Shown here: positions 41,634 to 51,326 of the stretch, one piece after another
Numbering within the stretch: the first letter of the stretch is position 1
How the letters are laid out: every line of letters starts with the position of its first letter
NCBI RefSeq assembly: GCF_002310495.1
Contig: NZ_CP023344.1
Location: 2,807,501-2,871,500, forward strand
DNA length: 64,000 nt
DNA from: Nibricoccus aquaticus
GTDB lineage: Bacteria > Verrucomicrobiota > Verrucomicrobiia > Opitutales > Opitutaceae
Direction of reading: 5' to 3'
The notes under the pieces: generated by a model
What the model saw: only the letters and a program-made list of their open reading frames with translations
Database searches by the model: none
What the model was told of the DNA's origin: nothing
Translations under genes and position numbers: made by a program

Positions 41634-42290
41634 TCAGGCTTTGGGCGGAGCCCCGAAATGGGCCGCGTGCGACGCATACGCGGCTGTGTCAGCCAGCATC
41701 GCGTCGATCGTCGCGGTCAGTGGCGCGAGTGCGACGAGGCCGGAGAAAACGGCGCGATCGCCGATGGCGTCCTCGATGAGAAACGCCGGGCGCTGCGACA
41801 CGTTGAGTGAGTGAAACTCTTCCGTGCTGATCCGCACGCGCGCGGCGGCTTCAGCGGTTTCGGCGCGCGTGCGCAGTTCGGCCGGATCGAGTCCGCACGC
41901 GGCAGAGACCACGGCCACCGCTTCCGTGAGATCACCGATCTTCCGCCCATCGCGCACGGCCGCATGCGTCAGCGCGAGACGCGCTCGGTCATCCGTGATG
42001 CCGAAATCGCGCGCGGCTTCCGCCACCACATTGGGCGCGTCGTACACGCCGTTGCGCGATTGCTCGAACCACCCCGAATTGAGGACTAACGGTGAACGCA
42101 TGATCGTACCACTCCGCTGATAAAACCAGTCGCACTGCGCGCGAGTCGCCGGGAAATCACCGGGACGCATCAGCGCGATCTTCCACTCAAACTCCACTCG
42201 GCCCGCGTAGCGCTGTTTCAGCTCCGCCCACATCGGCTCGCTCCAGTAGCACCACGAGGAAATGACTTCGAGGTAGTAGGTGATTTTCAT
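41634..42290 (-). CDS. DsbA-family thioredoxin-fold protein with CxxS active site
   Basis: A 218-residue protein without a signal peptide, so cytoplasmic (FrnE/2-hydroxychromene isomerase-like branch). The active site is WCYWSEP (Cys14, Ser17): only the first Cys of the CxxC pair is kept, which favours isomerase or glutathione-conjugating chemistry over disulfide oxidation. The central helical insertion includes FGITDDRARLALTHAAVRDG. The cis-Pro loop is probably NVSQRPAFLIED. The substrate is unknown. It is the upstream gene of a pair with the TPR gene. Confidence 0.82.
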   Translation of the reverse strand: MKITYYLEVISSWCYWSEPMWAELKQRYAGRVEFEWKIALMRPGDFPATRAQCDWFYQRSGTIMRSPLVLNSGWFEQSRNGVYDAPNVVAEAARDFGITDDRARLALTHAAVRDGRKIGDLTEAVAVVSAACGLDPAELRTRAETAEAAARVRISTEEFHSLNVSQRPAFLIEDAIGDRAVFSGLVALAPLTATIDAMLADTAAYASHAAHFGAPPKA

Positions 42291-42343
42291 GTCATTCGTG
42301 GATTGCGGGTGGGCCCGACGCAGACTCTTCGGCGAACAGTTGG

Positions 42344-43075
42344 CTATTTGAGCAGCTTGTTCAGTTCCTTGCCGGCTTTATCGAGCAGTCCTTTTTCGAC
42401 CGCCTTTTTCCCGGCGTATTGTCCCACTTGAACGGAGATCTCTTTGATCACTGCCGTCGCGAGTTGCTCAGGCGTGAGGCCGCCTTCGCGCGTGCCGAGA
42501 TTCTCCATCACGATGGCCGGGATTTCCACAGGCACACTCGTGCCGCCGCCGGCGACGATGACCTTGGCTTTTTCCAGGCGGAAGGACTTCACCTCCAGCT
42601 TCACTTCCTTGCCGGGCTCGGCGGGCTTGGTGTCGCCGCCCGATGGTTGTGGCTGCGGCGAAGTGCTGCCGCTCGACTCGGATGATTTCTGAATGTTCTT
42701 CAGTAGATCCTGCAGATTGCTCGTGGTAATCTTCGTCTCGAAGGTGATCTCGGGTTCATTGATGATGATACTGTTGATCACAATCGTGTCCTTGGTGATG
42801 GAGCCCGGCTCGATATCGATGGAGATTTCACCGAGGTAAAATGCGCGCGGAGTGGTCCAGCCCGCAGGATTTCCCACGGTGAGACCCTTGAGCGTGCCCT
42901 TGCCGGAGAAGGGCGAGATCTTCGCATTTTCGAGCACAACGCTCGTCTGTGTGATTTGCGGCCCAGCGTGGTTGACCGCTTTTTTCACGATCGATCCGAG
43001 CATGAAGGAGACGATCAGGATCGCGACGAGCGCGAGAGCGACAAGGGAACCGACGATGTAGAGGACGATTTTCAT
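42344..43075 (-). CDS. Membrane-anchored AsmA-like protein, unknown function
   Basis: A 243-residue protein from the ATG at 43075 (an upstream start at 43108 adds 11 polar residues). The membrane helix (about 4-27, [20 protein letters not shown]) is followed by an AsmA/DUF748-like beta segment: [50 protein letters not shown]. After a low-complexity [17 protein letters not shown] linker the C-terminus ends [13 protein letters not shown]. AsmA-like proteins act in lipid transport and envelope homeostasis. The role here is inference from fold only. It is divergent from the ParE gene. Confidence 0.7.
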   Translation of the reverse strand: MKIVLYIVGSLVALALVAILIVSFMLGSIVKKAVNHAGPQITQTSVVLENAKISPFSGKGTLKGLTVGNPAGWTTPRAFYLGEISIDIEPGSITKDTIVINSIIINEPEITFETKITTSNLQDLLKNIQKSSESSGSTSPQPQPSGGDTKPAEPGKEVKLEVKSFRLEKAKVIVAGGGTSVPVEIPAIVMENLGTREGGLTPEQLATAVIKEISVQVGQYAGKKAVEKGLLDKAGKELNKLLK

Positions 43076-43207
43076 GGAGCGATAGAGTTTGCGGAACTGT
43101 GCAGACACGCAGCGCAGCGTCCAGTGCGCGCGTGTTTTTGCCGCGCCGTGTTTTCGCTTGTCACTCGCGCCCTCGGGCGAAGCCTCTCAACCAAAGTTAA
43201 AAATCAC

Positions 43208-45055
43208 ATGGCCCAAGGTTATACCGAAGCGAACATCAAGACTCTTTCCCCGCTCGAGCACATCCGCCTGCGGCCTGGCATGTACATCGGCCGCCTCGGC
43301 AACGGCTCGCATCCGGAGGACGGCATCTACGTGCTCCTCAAGGAAACCGTCGATAACTGCATCGACGAATACACGATGGGGTTCGGCAAGAAGGTCGAGA
43401 TCGACATCACCGACCGCTCGATTCGCGTGCGCGACTTTGGCCGCGGCATCCCGCTCGGTAAGCTCGTCGAGTGCGTTTCCATCATTAACACCGGCGCGAA
43501 GTACGACAGCGAAACCTTCAAAAAAGCCATCGGCCTCAACGGCGTCGGCCAGAAGGCCGTCAACGCGCTTGCCTTCGAATACCGCGCCCAAGCCTTCCGC
43601 GAAGGCCAGACGCGCACGGTCGAATTTCTCCAGGGCAAAATCAAAAAAGACGGCAAAATCGTCGCCGCCACCAACGGCGAGAAAAACGGCACGTTGATCG
43701 AGTTCACGCCGGACGAAGCGCTCTTCGGAAAAGATTTCCGGTTCCGCCCCGAATTCGTCGAGGAGATGCTCTGGAACTACGCCTACCTCAATCGCGGCCT
43801 GACGCTCACGCTCAACGGCAAGGCCTTCAAATCCGAGAATGGCCTCAAGGATCTCCTCGCCAAAAAACTCACCGGTGAGCCGCTCTATCCGCTGATCCAC
43901 ATCGAAGCTGAGGACATCGAAGTCGCGATGACGCACGGCGCGCACTACGGCGAAGAGTACTACTCGTTCGTCAACGGCCAGCACACCACGATGGGCGGCA
44001 CTCACCTCGCCGCCTTTCGCGAAGGTCTCGTCACGACCTTCCGCAATTTCTTCAAAAAAGATTACGACGCCGCCGACATTCGCCAGTCGATCGTCGCCGC
44101 CGTTTCGGTTCGCGTGATGGAGCCGGTCTTCGAGTCACAGACGAAAACCAAACTCGGCTCCAACGACATCGGCCCAGGCGGCCCGTCGATCCGTCTCTTC
44201 ATCAGCAATTTTCTCCAGCAGCAGCTCGACAACTGGCTTCACCGGAATCCCGAGGCCGCTCAGGCGCTCAAAAACAAAATCGAAGACAGCGAGCGCGAGC
44301 GCAAAGAACTCGCCGGCATCCGCAACCTCGCCCGCGAGCGCGCCAAGAAAGCCTCGCTGCATAACAAGAAACTCCGCGACTGCCGCGTGCATCTCGACTC
44401 GAAGGATAAACGCGCTGAAGACAGCACACTCTTCATCGTCGAAGGTGACTCCGCCGCCGGTTCGCTCACGTCCTGCCGCGATGTGCAGACCCAGGCCGTC
44501 TTCGCGCTCAAAGGAAAGCCACTCAACACCTACGGCCTCACCAAAAAAGTCATCTACGAGAACGAGGAATTTCACCTCCTCCAGAGCGCACTCAACATCG
44601 AGGACGGGCTCGACGGGCTGCGCTACAACCGCGTGATCATCGCGACCGATGCCGACGTTGACGGCATGCACATCCGTCTGCTGCTGCTCTCGTTCTTCCT
44701 CCAATTTTTTCCGGAGCTGATCACTAACAATCACATCTTCATCCTCGAGACGCCGCTCTTCCGCGTGCGTAACAAGAAGCGCACGATCTACTGTTACGAT
44801 GAAGACGAGAAGCAAAAGGCCGTCGCCGAACTCGGCTCCACTCACGAGATCACGCGCTTCAAAGGTCTCGGCGAAATCTCCGCCAACGAGTTCAAAGACT
44901 TCATCGGCGAAAACATCCGCGCCGAAAAGGTCTCGCTCGAACACCTCCACAACAGCGCCGAGCTCCTCTCGTTCTACATGGGCAAAAACACGCCTGACCG
45001 GCAGGAGTTCATCATCGAAAACCTCCGCGTGGAGAAGGATTTGGTGGGGGCGTGA
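43208..45055 (+). CDS. parE: Topoisomerase IV subunit B (ParE-like)
   Basis: A 615-residue protein; the ATG at 43208 gives [20 protein letters not shown], and reading frames upstream are non-coding. GHKL ATPase motifs: [13 protein letters not shown] (Asn), [30 protein letters not shown] motifs: [12 protein letters not shown] and [20 protein letters not shown]. It is shorter than GyrB, has no insertion, and ends soon after TOPRIM. With the ParC-like subunit at 46070 it should decatenate sister chromosomes. Its partner is separated by an esterase gene and 230 bp. Third positions are C-rich, unlike the G-rich addAB genes on the same strand. Confidence 0.88.
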   Translation: MAQGYTEANIKTLSPLEHIRLRPGMYIGRLGNGSHPEDGIYVLLKETVDNCIDEYTMGFGKKVEIDITDRSIRVRDFGRGIPLGKLVECVSIINTGAKYDSETFKKAIGLNGVGQKAVNALAFEYRAQAFREGQTRTVEFLQGKIKKDGKIVAATNGEKNGTLIEFTPDEALFGKDFRFRPEFVEEMLWNYAYLNRGLTLTLNGKAFKSENGLKDLLAKKLTGEPLYPLIHIEAEDIEVAMTHGAHYGEEYYSFVNGQHTTMGGTHLAAFREGLVTTFRNFFKKDYDAADIRQSIVAAVSVRVMEPVFESQTKTKLGSNDIGPGGPSIRLFISNFLQQQLDNWLHRNPEAAQALKNKIEDSERERKELAGIRNLARERAKKASLHNKKLRDCRVHLDSKDKRAEDSTLFIVEGDSAAGSLTSCRDVQTQAVFALKGKPLNTYGLTKKVIYENEEFHLLQSALNIEDGLDGLRYNRVIIATDADVDGMHIRLLLLSFFLQFFPELITNNHIFILETPLFRVRNKKRTIYCYDEDEKQKAVAELGSTHEITRFKGLGEISANEFKDFIGENIRAEKVSLEHLHNSAELLSFYMGKNTPDRQEFIIENLRVEKDLVGA

Positions 45056-45065
45056 GCGGTATTCT

Positions 45066-45839
45066 ATGAAAACGGGCATCCGCTCTTTTGCCTTCTTCGC
45101 GATCCAATGTGTGTCCCTGTGTTCGTTGGTTCGGGCGGAAGACGCAGAGGTGTCTGCGCCAGTAACCAGATCTCGCGAGGTGATTCAGGTGGATGGGCGG
45201 GAGCGGAACTACGTCATTTCGCGACCGGCCGTGATCATTCCAGGCCGCCCTTATCCGCTGGTTTTTGGTTTCCACGGTTATCGTGGCGAGGTGAAGGCGT
45301 GGATGTACGACTACACGCAATTCGACGCGCTGATTCTGGATCAGCACTTCATCGTGGTTTATCCAGAAGGCCCAGTGAGTTGGAACAGCCGCTCTGACAG
45401 TCCTGACCTGAAATTCTTCGATCAAATCGTGGAAGAACTCGCGGCAAAGTTTCCGGTGGATCGATCTAGGATCTATGCCTTTGGCCATTCGAACGGAGCC
45501 GGCTTTGCTTCATCCCTTCTGTTTTCCCGAAAAGATACCGTTGCTGCGGTGGCTGCCTACGCGGGAATTGTCCGTATGCGGACGGCGGGGCCTGATGATC
45601 GGAAACCGCCGCTATTCATAGTCTGGGGTGAAAAAGATGAATTTGCTCCCGCCGCGTCTGATCGCGTGCAGTCGTCCGTGCAGGCATTCCGTAATGCCGG
45701 TTATCCGGTGACATTCTGGGCTGTTCCCAACTGCGGACACGGATGGGGCGGTCGCGAACAGCAGATGGAGGAAAAAATCCTCACTTTCTTCTTCAAGCAC
45801 CAGCTACCTGCACAAGCACTGCCTCAATCGATGCCGTAG
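45066..45839 (+). CDS. Secreted alpha/beta hydrolase (esterase/PHB-depolymerase-like)
   Basis: A 257-residue protein with a signal peptide (MKTGIRSFAFFAIQCVSLCS, cleavage near LVRA). The lipase motif GHSNGAG puts the nucleophile at Ser142; the acid is probably in WGEKDEFAP and the His in NCGHGWG near the C-terminus. The oxyanion region is FGFHGYRGEV. This is the LpqC/polyhydroxybutyrate depolymerase/feruloyl-esterase group, acting on polyesters or plant-wall esters. It sits between parE (11 bp upstream) and parC, an odd setting with no functional link. Its codon use is less biased, so it may be an insertion. Confidence 0.85.
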   Translation: MKTGIRSFAFFAIQCVSLCSLVRAEDAEVSAPVTRSREVIQVDGRERNYVISRPAVIIPGRPYPLVFGFHGYRGEVKAWMYDYTQFDALILDQHFIVVYPEGPVSWNSRSDSPDLKFFDQIVEELAAKFPVDRSRIYAFGHSNGAGFASSLLFSRKDTVAAVAAYAGIVRMRTAGPDDRKPPLFIVWGEKDEFAPAASDRVQSSVQAFRNAGYPVTFWAVPNCGHGWGGREQQMEEKILTFFFKHQLPAQALPQSMP

Positions 45840-46069
45840 GATGCTCATGCTTATGAGTGAACTATCTGTGCGTTATTGTAGCTGTGGTTGAGCTCAAGTA
45901 GCTCGTTTTCAACGGATTCAGAGCGGGCTGTCCGCATATTTATTTGTGCGTTTCACGATGATCCGATGAGCGTTGCTGATCCGCGGCGCCGACAGTTGGT
46001 GGCCGCGTAATTTTTTCTTCTCATCCCTCTCTGACTCCGCCTCGCTGACCGTTCTCTTTTCCGCACGAC
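45840..46069. other. 230-bp intergenic region before parC
   Basis: AT-rich near 45840-45960 (attgtagctgtggttgagct and nearby), then GC-rich. No gene or hairpin terminator seen. It probably contains a promoter for the parC gene. Confidence 0.4.
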
Positions 46070-48199
46070 ATGGCTCCCCGCAAAACATCGAAGTCCTCCG
46101 ACCAGCCCGAGCTGCCGCTAAACGGCGGCGAAACTCCGTCCGCGTCATCGTCTGCCGTGCCGCCAGTCCGTGCTGAAGAGCCCGCTGCCGCGGGCGTCGA
46201 GGGTGATTCCTCGTCCACGCCACCGCCCGAGCCTCCGGCCGACGCCACGCCGCCCGCACCCGGCAACAACGACAACGCCCCGCTCGCGAAGTCCTACGAG
46301 AAGTGGTTCCTCGAGTACGCGAGCTACGTGATCCTTGATCGCGCCGTCCCGCACATCGACGACGGTCTGAAGCCGGTGCAGCGCCGCATTCTCCACACGC
46401 TTTGGGAGATGGATGACGGCCGTTTCAACAAAGTCGCCAACGTCGTCGGCGCCGCGATGCGCTATCATCCGCACGGCGATGCTTCGATTGGTGCGGCGCT
46501 TGTCGGCATCGCGCAACGCGGCCTGCTCATCGAGCCGCAGGGAAATTTCGGTAACCTCTTCACGGGCGACGGTGCCGCGGCGTCGCGTTACATTGAGGCG
46601 CGACTCACACCGTTTGCGCGCGAGGTTGTTTTTAATCCGAAGACCACGACTTGGCAGCTCAGCTACGACGGTCGCAATCGCGAGCCTGTCACATTGCCGG
46701 TGAAGTTCCCGCTCACGCTCGCCGAGGGCGCCGAAGGCATCGCGGTCGGTCTCGCGACGAAGATACTCCCGCACAACTTCAACGATCTCTGCCGCGCTTC
46801 GATCAATCACCTCAACGGGAAAAAATTCCGCATCTTTCCGGATTTCCCGACGGGCGGCATCGCCGACTTCTCGGAGTACAACGACGGCGAGCGCGGAGGC
46901 AAAGTGAAGGTTCGCGCGAAGATGGAAGCGCGCGGCAAGAACGTACTCGCGATCACCGAGCTGCCTTACGGCACCACGACGACCTCGCTCATCGAGTCGA
47001 TCCTCTCCGCCAACGCGAAGGGCAAACTCAAGGTGAAGCATGTGGACGACAACACATCCGAGCAGGTCGAGATCCTTGTTCATCTCCCGGCGGGCAGCGA
47101 CCCCGACAAGATCACGCAGCAGCTCTACGTCTTCACCGATTGCCAGGTGTCGATCTCGCCCGCCGCGTGCATCATCGAGAACGACAAGCCGCACTTCCTC
47201 GGCGTGTCGGAGATTCTCCGCCGCAGCACCGACAAGACCGTCGCATTGCTCAAGCTTGAACTGGAGATCCGCCTCGGCGAACTCGATCAGCAGTGGCACT
47301 GGGACTCGCTCGAACGCATCTTCATCGAAGAGCGCATCTACCGCCGCATCGAGAAATCGGAGACGTGGGAAAACGTCATCGCCGAGATCCGCGACGGGTT
47401 GAAGCCATTCCTGAAAGATCTGCGCCGCGAAGTCACTGACGACGACATCACCCGGCTCACGGAGATTAAGATCAAACGTATCTCGAAGTTTAACCGCTTC
47501 CAGGCCGACGAGGGGATCAAGAAACTCGAAGGCGAAATGAAAGAGGTGAAGCACCACCTCAAGCACCTCACCGAGTACGCGATCGCGTGGTTCGAGCGCC
47601 TTCAGGAAAAATACGGCAAGGGCCACAAGCGCCGCACGACTTACGATGAGATCGAGCAGATCAGCGCCGCCGCCGTCGTCTCGGCGAATCAGCGCCTCTA
47701 CGTGAATCGCGAGGAAGGCTTCATCGGCCTCAACTGGCGCCAGCACGAGTTCCTTACCGAGTGTACGATCCTTGACGACGTGCTCTGCTTTATGGCGGAC
47801 GGCACGATGAAGGTCGCGCGCGTGGCCGATAAAGTTTTCATGGGCCGCAACATCATCCACGTGGCGCTGCTGCCGAAGGAAGGCGACAAGGCTTTCTACA
47901 CGATGATCTATCAGGACAAGGAGAGCGGAAAGGCTTTCGCGAAACGCTTCCAGATCGGCGGCGTAACCCGCGAAAAACTTTATCCGCTGGCCGCTAGCGA
48001 AGGCTCGAAGGTGGTCTTCTTCGACGTCGCGAAGACCGAGGCGTCACTGCCGAAGTCGGTCGAAGTCGAGCTCAGCCCGCGATGCAGCGCGCGCAAGAAA
48101 GAGTTTTCATTCGATCTGAAGGAGCTCTCTGTCGGCGGGCGTGCTGCGAAAGGCATCACGGTCACGGAGTATCCGGTGAAGCGCGTGCGGCAGAGCTGA
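46070..48199 (+). CDS. parC: Topoisomerase IV subunit A (ParC-like)
   Basis: A 709-residue protein. The first 65 residues form a low-complexity Pro/Ala/Ser tail (VRAEEPAAAGVEGDSSSTPP). The breakage-reunion core follows: YEKWFLEYASYVILDRAVPH, GLKPVQRRILHTLWEMDDGR, MRYHPHGDASIG, and the catalytic Tyr174 in AASRYIEARL. The C-terminal part (about 520-700) is not a full six-bladed GyrA pinwheel and lacks the GyrA box, which supports ParC over GyrA. It acts with the ParE-like protein. The disordered start is unusual; the next in-frame Met would fall inside the core. Confidence 0.87.
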   Translation: MAPRKTSKSSDQPELPLNGGETPSASSSAVPPVRAEEPAAAGVEGDSSSTPPPEPPADATPPAPGNNDNAPLAKSYEKWFLEYASYVILDRAVPHIDDGLKPVQRRILHTLWEMDDGRFNKVANVVGAAMRYHPHGDASIGAALVGIAQRGLLIEPQGNFGNLFTGDGAAASRYIEARLTPFAREVVFNPKTTTWQLSYDGRNREPVTLPVKFPLTLAEGAEGIAVGLATKILPHNFNDLCRASINHLNGKKFRIFPDFPTGGIADFSEYNDGERGGKVKVRAKMEARGKNVLAITELPYGTTTTSLIESILSANAKGKLKVKHVDDNTSEQVEILVHLPAGSDPDKITQQLYVFTDCQVSISPAACIIENDKPHFLGVSEILRRSTDKTVALLKLELEIRLGELDQQWHWDSLERIFIEERIYRRIEKSETWENVIAEIRDGLKPFLKDLRREVTDDDITRLTEIKIKRISKFNRFQADEGIKKLEGEMKEVKHHLKHLTEYAIAWFERLQEKYGKGHKRRTTYDEIEQISAAAVVSANQRLYVNREEGFIGLNWRQHEFLTECTILDDVLCFMADGTMKVARVADKVFMGRNIIHVALLPKEGDKAFYTMIYQDKESGKAFAKRFQIGGVTREKLYPLAASEGSKVVFFDVAKTEASLPKSVEVELSPRCSARKKEFSFDLKELSVGGRAAKGITVTEYPVKRVRQS

Positions 48200-48219
48200 G
48201 CCGCCGGCACTTTGTTTCG

Positions 48220-48293
48220 TGCGTAGCCGCGTCATTTAAGACGCGGACTTGGATGGCGATGACGATCCGCGCCTTAAATGGCGCGGCTACACA
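48220..48293. repeat. Palindromic intergenic element, gtagccgcg family
   Basis: gtagccgcgtcatttaagac (48223 on) is matched inversely by the end at 48290 (ccgcgccttaaatggcgcgg, then ctac). Each half also has a small stem (gcgtc...gacgc; gcgcc...ggcgc). It is REP-like, between parC and the following gene. Confidence 0.65.
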
Positions 48294-48358
48294 CGGAGCG
48301 CGGCACGCCCGCGAATCCGGCTTTGACGCCGCCCGCCCGCCGCCGCCACTCTGGCGGC

Positions 48359-48631
48359 GTGAGTGATTCCGTTTCCGCCTCTTCCTTGCTGACCACGCTG
48401 CGCTGGCTTTCCGCGCACACGCGCTTTCCCGCGAGCCGTTTGCCAGACAAGGCTGAGACGCTGCTGTTGATCGCGACCGCCGCGCAGCACGAGGAAAACC
48501 TCATCAAAGCCAATGAGTCCGGGCTCTTTCACATCAAGAGCCGCGATGGAGCCAAGGAAGCCGCGCTCCGCGCTCACGCGATGCGTCGCTCGCTCGTCCA
48601 CTTCAAGTGCGACAACAGCGCCAAGGTCTGA
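48359..48631 (+). CDS. Small hypothetical protein
   Basis: About 90 residues from the GTG at 48359. The first part SDSVSASSLLTTLRWLSAHT is followed by FPASRLPDKAETLLLIATAA and QHEENLIKANESGLFHIKSR. It is predicted mostly helical, with no signal or membrane segment. Third-position GC matches its neighbours, supporting coding. No family recognised. The start is uncertain because the sequence immediately upstream belongs to a palindromic element. Confidence 0.5.
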   Translation: MSDSVSASSLLTTLRWLSAHTRFPASRLPDKAETLLLIATAAQHEENLIKANESGLFHIKSRDGAKEAALRAHAMRRSLVHFKCDNSAKV

Positions 48632-48720
48632 GCTCGGGATAAACCCATCCCGCGGACAGCGGAGAAACTCTTCTGCCGACTTGCCAACGCTGGCGAACTT
48701 CCAACCCCTTGGGGCGATTC

Positions 48721-49677
48721 ATGAACACTAGCTGGCGCCTCTTCGGTCTTCTCCTCGCGCTCACGTTTTCCGTTCTGCCCGCGCACGCGGTGATCGACCG
48801 CGTCATCGATAAAACGTTCGATGCGAAATCCGGCGTCGCGGTGAGCGCAGACACGTTTTCCGGCGGCATCACGGTGACGGCTTCGGACGATGCGCGCGTG
48901 CATGTGCTGGTGCGGCAGACGGTGGAAGCGACCGACGAGAAAGCCGCCGAAGCGTTGCTGGCCAAACTCGACGTGACGCTTGAGCAGGCGAAGGACGGCG
49001 GCATCGTTTTGAAAATCACGCCGCGCCACGCCGTGCGCTGGACGTGGCAGAACTGGTCGCCCGCCGCGCTCGTGATCGAGCTCAGCGTGCCGCGCAGCTG
49101 CCAGCTCGATCTCCGGACGGGCGAAGGCGGCGTGACGGTTGGCGCGTTGAAGGGAAACGTCAGTGCGCACACCGCCGCCGGGGCCATTTTCATCGGCGAG
49201 ATCGAGGGCGACGTCTTGGCGACGAACACGCGAGGCGATGTCTCCGTCACCGCCTGCACGGGCGCGCTCAAGCTGCTCGCGAAAAATGGCAACGTACTCA
49301 TCGGTCGCAGCGGCGGACGGGCGGAGTTATCGGCGGTTGATGGCGTGATCGAAGTGCAGGCCGCGCGCGGAGCGGTGATCGCCCGAGGCAACCGCACCGA
49401 CATCAAAGTCAGCTTCGTTCACCCGCTCACAGAGGCGTCGGATCTGAAGGCCGACGGTGGTGATGTCACGGTGGGCTTCGATCCGCGCAGCGCGGCGACG
49501 CTCCATGCCCGGGCATCGAAATTTGGCAGTGTGCGGGTGCGCGATCTCGATGTGACGATGGTCAAAGGAAAGTCCGGCGACTCTACGCTCACGGGCACGC
49601 TCAACGGCGGCGGCCCGCTTATCAAGCTCCGGGCGAGCGGCGGGCAGGTGAGGTTGAACGCGGTGCCGTCGCTTTAG
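48721..49677 (+). CDS. Exported DUF4097-type beta-solenoid protein
   Basis: A 318-residue protein; the ATG at 48721 opens a signal peptide (MNTSWRLFGLLLALTFSVLP, cleavage near AHA). The mature part is repetitive, with short beta strands: LDLRTGEGGVTVGALKGNVS, AHTAAGAIFIGEIEGDVLAT, NTRGDVSVTACTGALKLLAK. This is the DUF4097/head-GIN-like right-handed beta-helix pattern of bacterial adhesin-like proteins. The function is unknown. An in-frame TTG four codons upstream is not favoured. Confidence 0.8.
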   Translation: MNTSWRLFGLLLALTFSVLPAHAVIDRVIDKTFDAKSGVAVSADTFSGGITVTASDDARVHVLVRQTVEATDEKAAEALLAKLDVTLEQAKDGGIVLKITPRHAVRWTWQNWSPAALVIELSVPRSCQLDLRTGEGGVTVGALKGNVSAHTAAGAIFIGEIEGDVLATNTRGDVSVTACTGALKLLAKNGNVLIGRSGGRAELSAVDGVIEVQAARGAVIARGNRTDIKVSFVHPLTEASDLKADGGDVTVGFDPRSAATLHARASKFGSVRVRDLDVTMVKGKSGDSTLTGTLNGGGPLIKLRASGGQVRLNAVPSL

Positions 49678-49686
49678 GTTTTTACG

Positions 49687-49718
49687 GACAGATCGCGGCT
49701 TGAAGCCGCTCCTACACT
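49687..49718 (+). repeat. Short REP-like palindrome, gcggcttgaagccgc type
   Basis: gcggctt/aagccgc around 49697-49711 with the ctcctaca tail. It is just upstream of the M32 peptidase start, which lies immediately after. Confidence 0.7.
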
Positions 49719-49720
49719 TT

Positions 49721-51223
49721 ATGACGAACACGACCGACGCTTTTTCTGAACTCAACACGCGCCTGCGCCGCGCGCAGTTGCTCGACTCCATTGGCCAGCT
49801 CCTCGGGTGGGACGAGCAGGTGAATCTGCCTGCTGATAGCGTGGCGCATCGCGCGGCGCAGCACGCGGCGCTTGCTGAAACGGCGCACGCGGCATTGAGC
49901 GATCCGAAGATCGGCGAGCTTCTGGCTGTGCTCGAAGCGCAGGTGAAAACGCTCACGTCCGATCAGCAAATCGTGGTGCGCTGGGCGCGGCGGGACTATG
50001 ACCGCGCCACGAAATTGCCCGCCGAATTTGTCCGAGAAAAGGCGGAGCAGGGGAGCCGGGGTTATCACGCGTGGGCCGAGGCGAAGAAGAACGCGGACTT
50101 CGCGAGCTACGCGCCGGTGCTCGAAAAAAATCTCGAACTGGCGAAGCGCGAAGCGGGCTACCTCGGCCAGGCGGCCGCGCCGTACGACTACATGATCGAT
50201 AAACACGATCCGGGCATGAGCGCCGCCGTGATCGAAAAGCTTTTCGACGAGTTGAAGGCGGGACTTGTGCCGTTTGTGCGCGAAGTGACGGCGTCGAAGA
50301 CGAAGGCGCGGGCCGATCTGATGCGCGGGTTTCCCGTCGAGCAGCAGCGCGCATTTCTGCGCGAGGTGACGCAGAAGATCGGTTTCAATTACGAGCGCGG
50401 TCGGATCGATGTGTCGCTGCATCCGTTCTGCTCGGGCACGGGTGCGGACATCCGCATGACGACGCGTTTCGACGCGGACAATCCGCTGGATTCGCTCTTC
50501 AGCTCGATCCACGAAACCGGTCATGGCCTCTACGAACAAGGGCTCGCGAGCGATCAGCATCACACCGCGCTCGGGCAGGCGGCGGGGATGGGCGTGCATG
50601 AATCGCAGAGCCGGCTTTGGGAAAATCAGGTCGCGCGCAGCCGCGGTTTCTGGAAGTTCTTCGAACCGAAGTTTCGCACGGCGTTTTCGGAGCAGTTGAA
50701 GGATGTTTCCTCGGATGAATTCTATCTCGCGATCAATGCGGTCGAGCCGACGTTGATCCGGGTCGATGCCGATGAAGTGACGTACAATCTGCACGTCGTA
50801 CTGCGCTTCGAGCTGGAGAAAAAACTCTTCGCCGGGACGCTCGCTGTGCGCGATCTGCCGAAGGCGTGGAACGAGTCGGCGCAAGCGTTGCTCGGGCTCA
50901 CGCCGGCGAACGACCGCGAAGGTGTGTTGCAGGACGTGCATTGGAGCGACGGCGCGTTTGGCTATTTCCCGAGCTATTGCATCGGCAATATGATGGCGGC
51001 GCAGCTCTGGTATCACGCGCTGAGTCTGAGGCCGCAGTTGGAGGAGGAATTTGCGCGTGGTGATTTCACGTGGCTGCTCGGCTGGTTGCGCGAGATGATT
51101 CATGCGCAGGGCAAGCGACTCGATACGCTCGGGCTCGTGCGGCACGCGACGGGCGAGGAGCTTTCGCCGAAGTGGCTGCTGCGTTATTTGCGCGAGCGTT
51201 ACGGTGCGCTGTATTTGAAGTGA
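49721..51223 (+). CDS. M32-family metallocarboxypeptidase (Taq type)
   Basis: A 500-residue protein from the ATG at 49721; an upstream in-frame start reads through the REP palindrome. The zinc site is HETGH at residues 264-268 within SSIHETGHGLYEQGLA, the family-specific form of HExxH. Other M32 motifs seen: LGWDEQVNLPADSVAHRAAQ near the N-terminus, HPFCSGTGADIRMTTRFD before the zinc site, GMGVHESQSRLWEN (third ligand Glu), EADEVTYNLHVVLRFELEK-like DADEVTYNLHVVLRFELE and GAFGYFPSYCIGNMMAAQLW. It removes C-terminal residues from peptides in the cytoplasm. Confidence 0.95.
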   Translation: MTNTTDAFSELNTRLRRAQLLDSIGQLLGWDEQVNLPADSVAHRAAQHAALAETAHAALSDPKIGELLAVLEAQVKTLTSDQQIVVRWARRDYDRATKLPAEFVREKAEQGSRGYHAWAEAKKNADFASYAPVLEKNLELAKREAGYLGQAAAPYDYMIDKHDPGMSAAVIEKLFDELKAGLVPFVREVTASKTKARADLMRGFPVEQQRAFLREVTQKIGFNYERGRIDVSLHPFCSGTGADIRMTTRFDADNPLDSLFSSIHETGHGLYEQGLASDQHHTALGQAAGMGVHESQSRLWENQVARSRGFWKFFEPKFRTAFSEQLKDVSSDEFYLAINAVEPTLIRVDADEVTYNLHVVLRFELEKKLFAGTLAVRDLPKAWNESAQALLGLTPANDREGVLQDVHWSDGAFGYFPSYCIGNMMAAQLWYHALSLRPQLEEEFARGDFTWLLGWLREMIHAQGKRLDTLGLVRHATGEELSPKWLLRYLRERYGALYLK

Positions 51224-51230
51224 GGATTGG

Positions 51231-51277
51231 GTGGGCGACGCGGTTGCGGACAATGCGGAGCATTGTCCCTACCTCGG
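51231..51277 (+). repeat. REP element 5, distant copy of the RAYT-linked family
   Basis: ggacaatgc-gga-gcattgtcc (51248-51268), followed by ctacctcgg. It has the same GGA loop and tail as the copies around the RAYT gene 30 kb away, with compensated stem changes (gat to aat paired with atc to att). Confidence 0.78.
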
Positions 51278-51326
51278 AATCTTCTCGCGCGTTTGCTTTT
51301 GGCGCGGGTGCTCGTGAGTTGGCGGC

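Noticed and set aside
41634-42290. Periplasmic disulfide oxidase DsbA
   Set aside because: No signal peptide, and a CxxS rather than CxxC active site.
49712-51253. 513-codon minus-strand frame opposite the M32 peptidase
   Set aside because: Arg/His/Leu-rich shadow; the plus strand carries HETGH and other family motifs.
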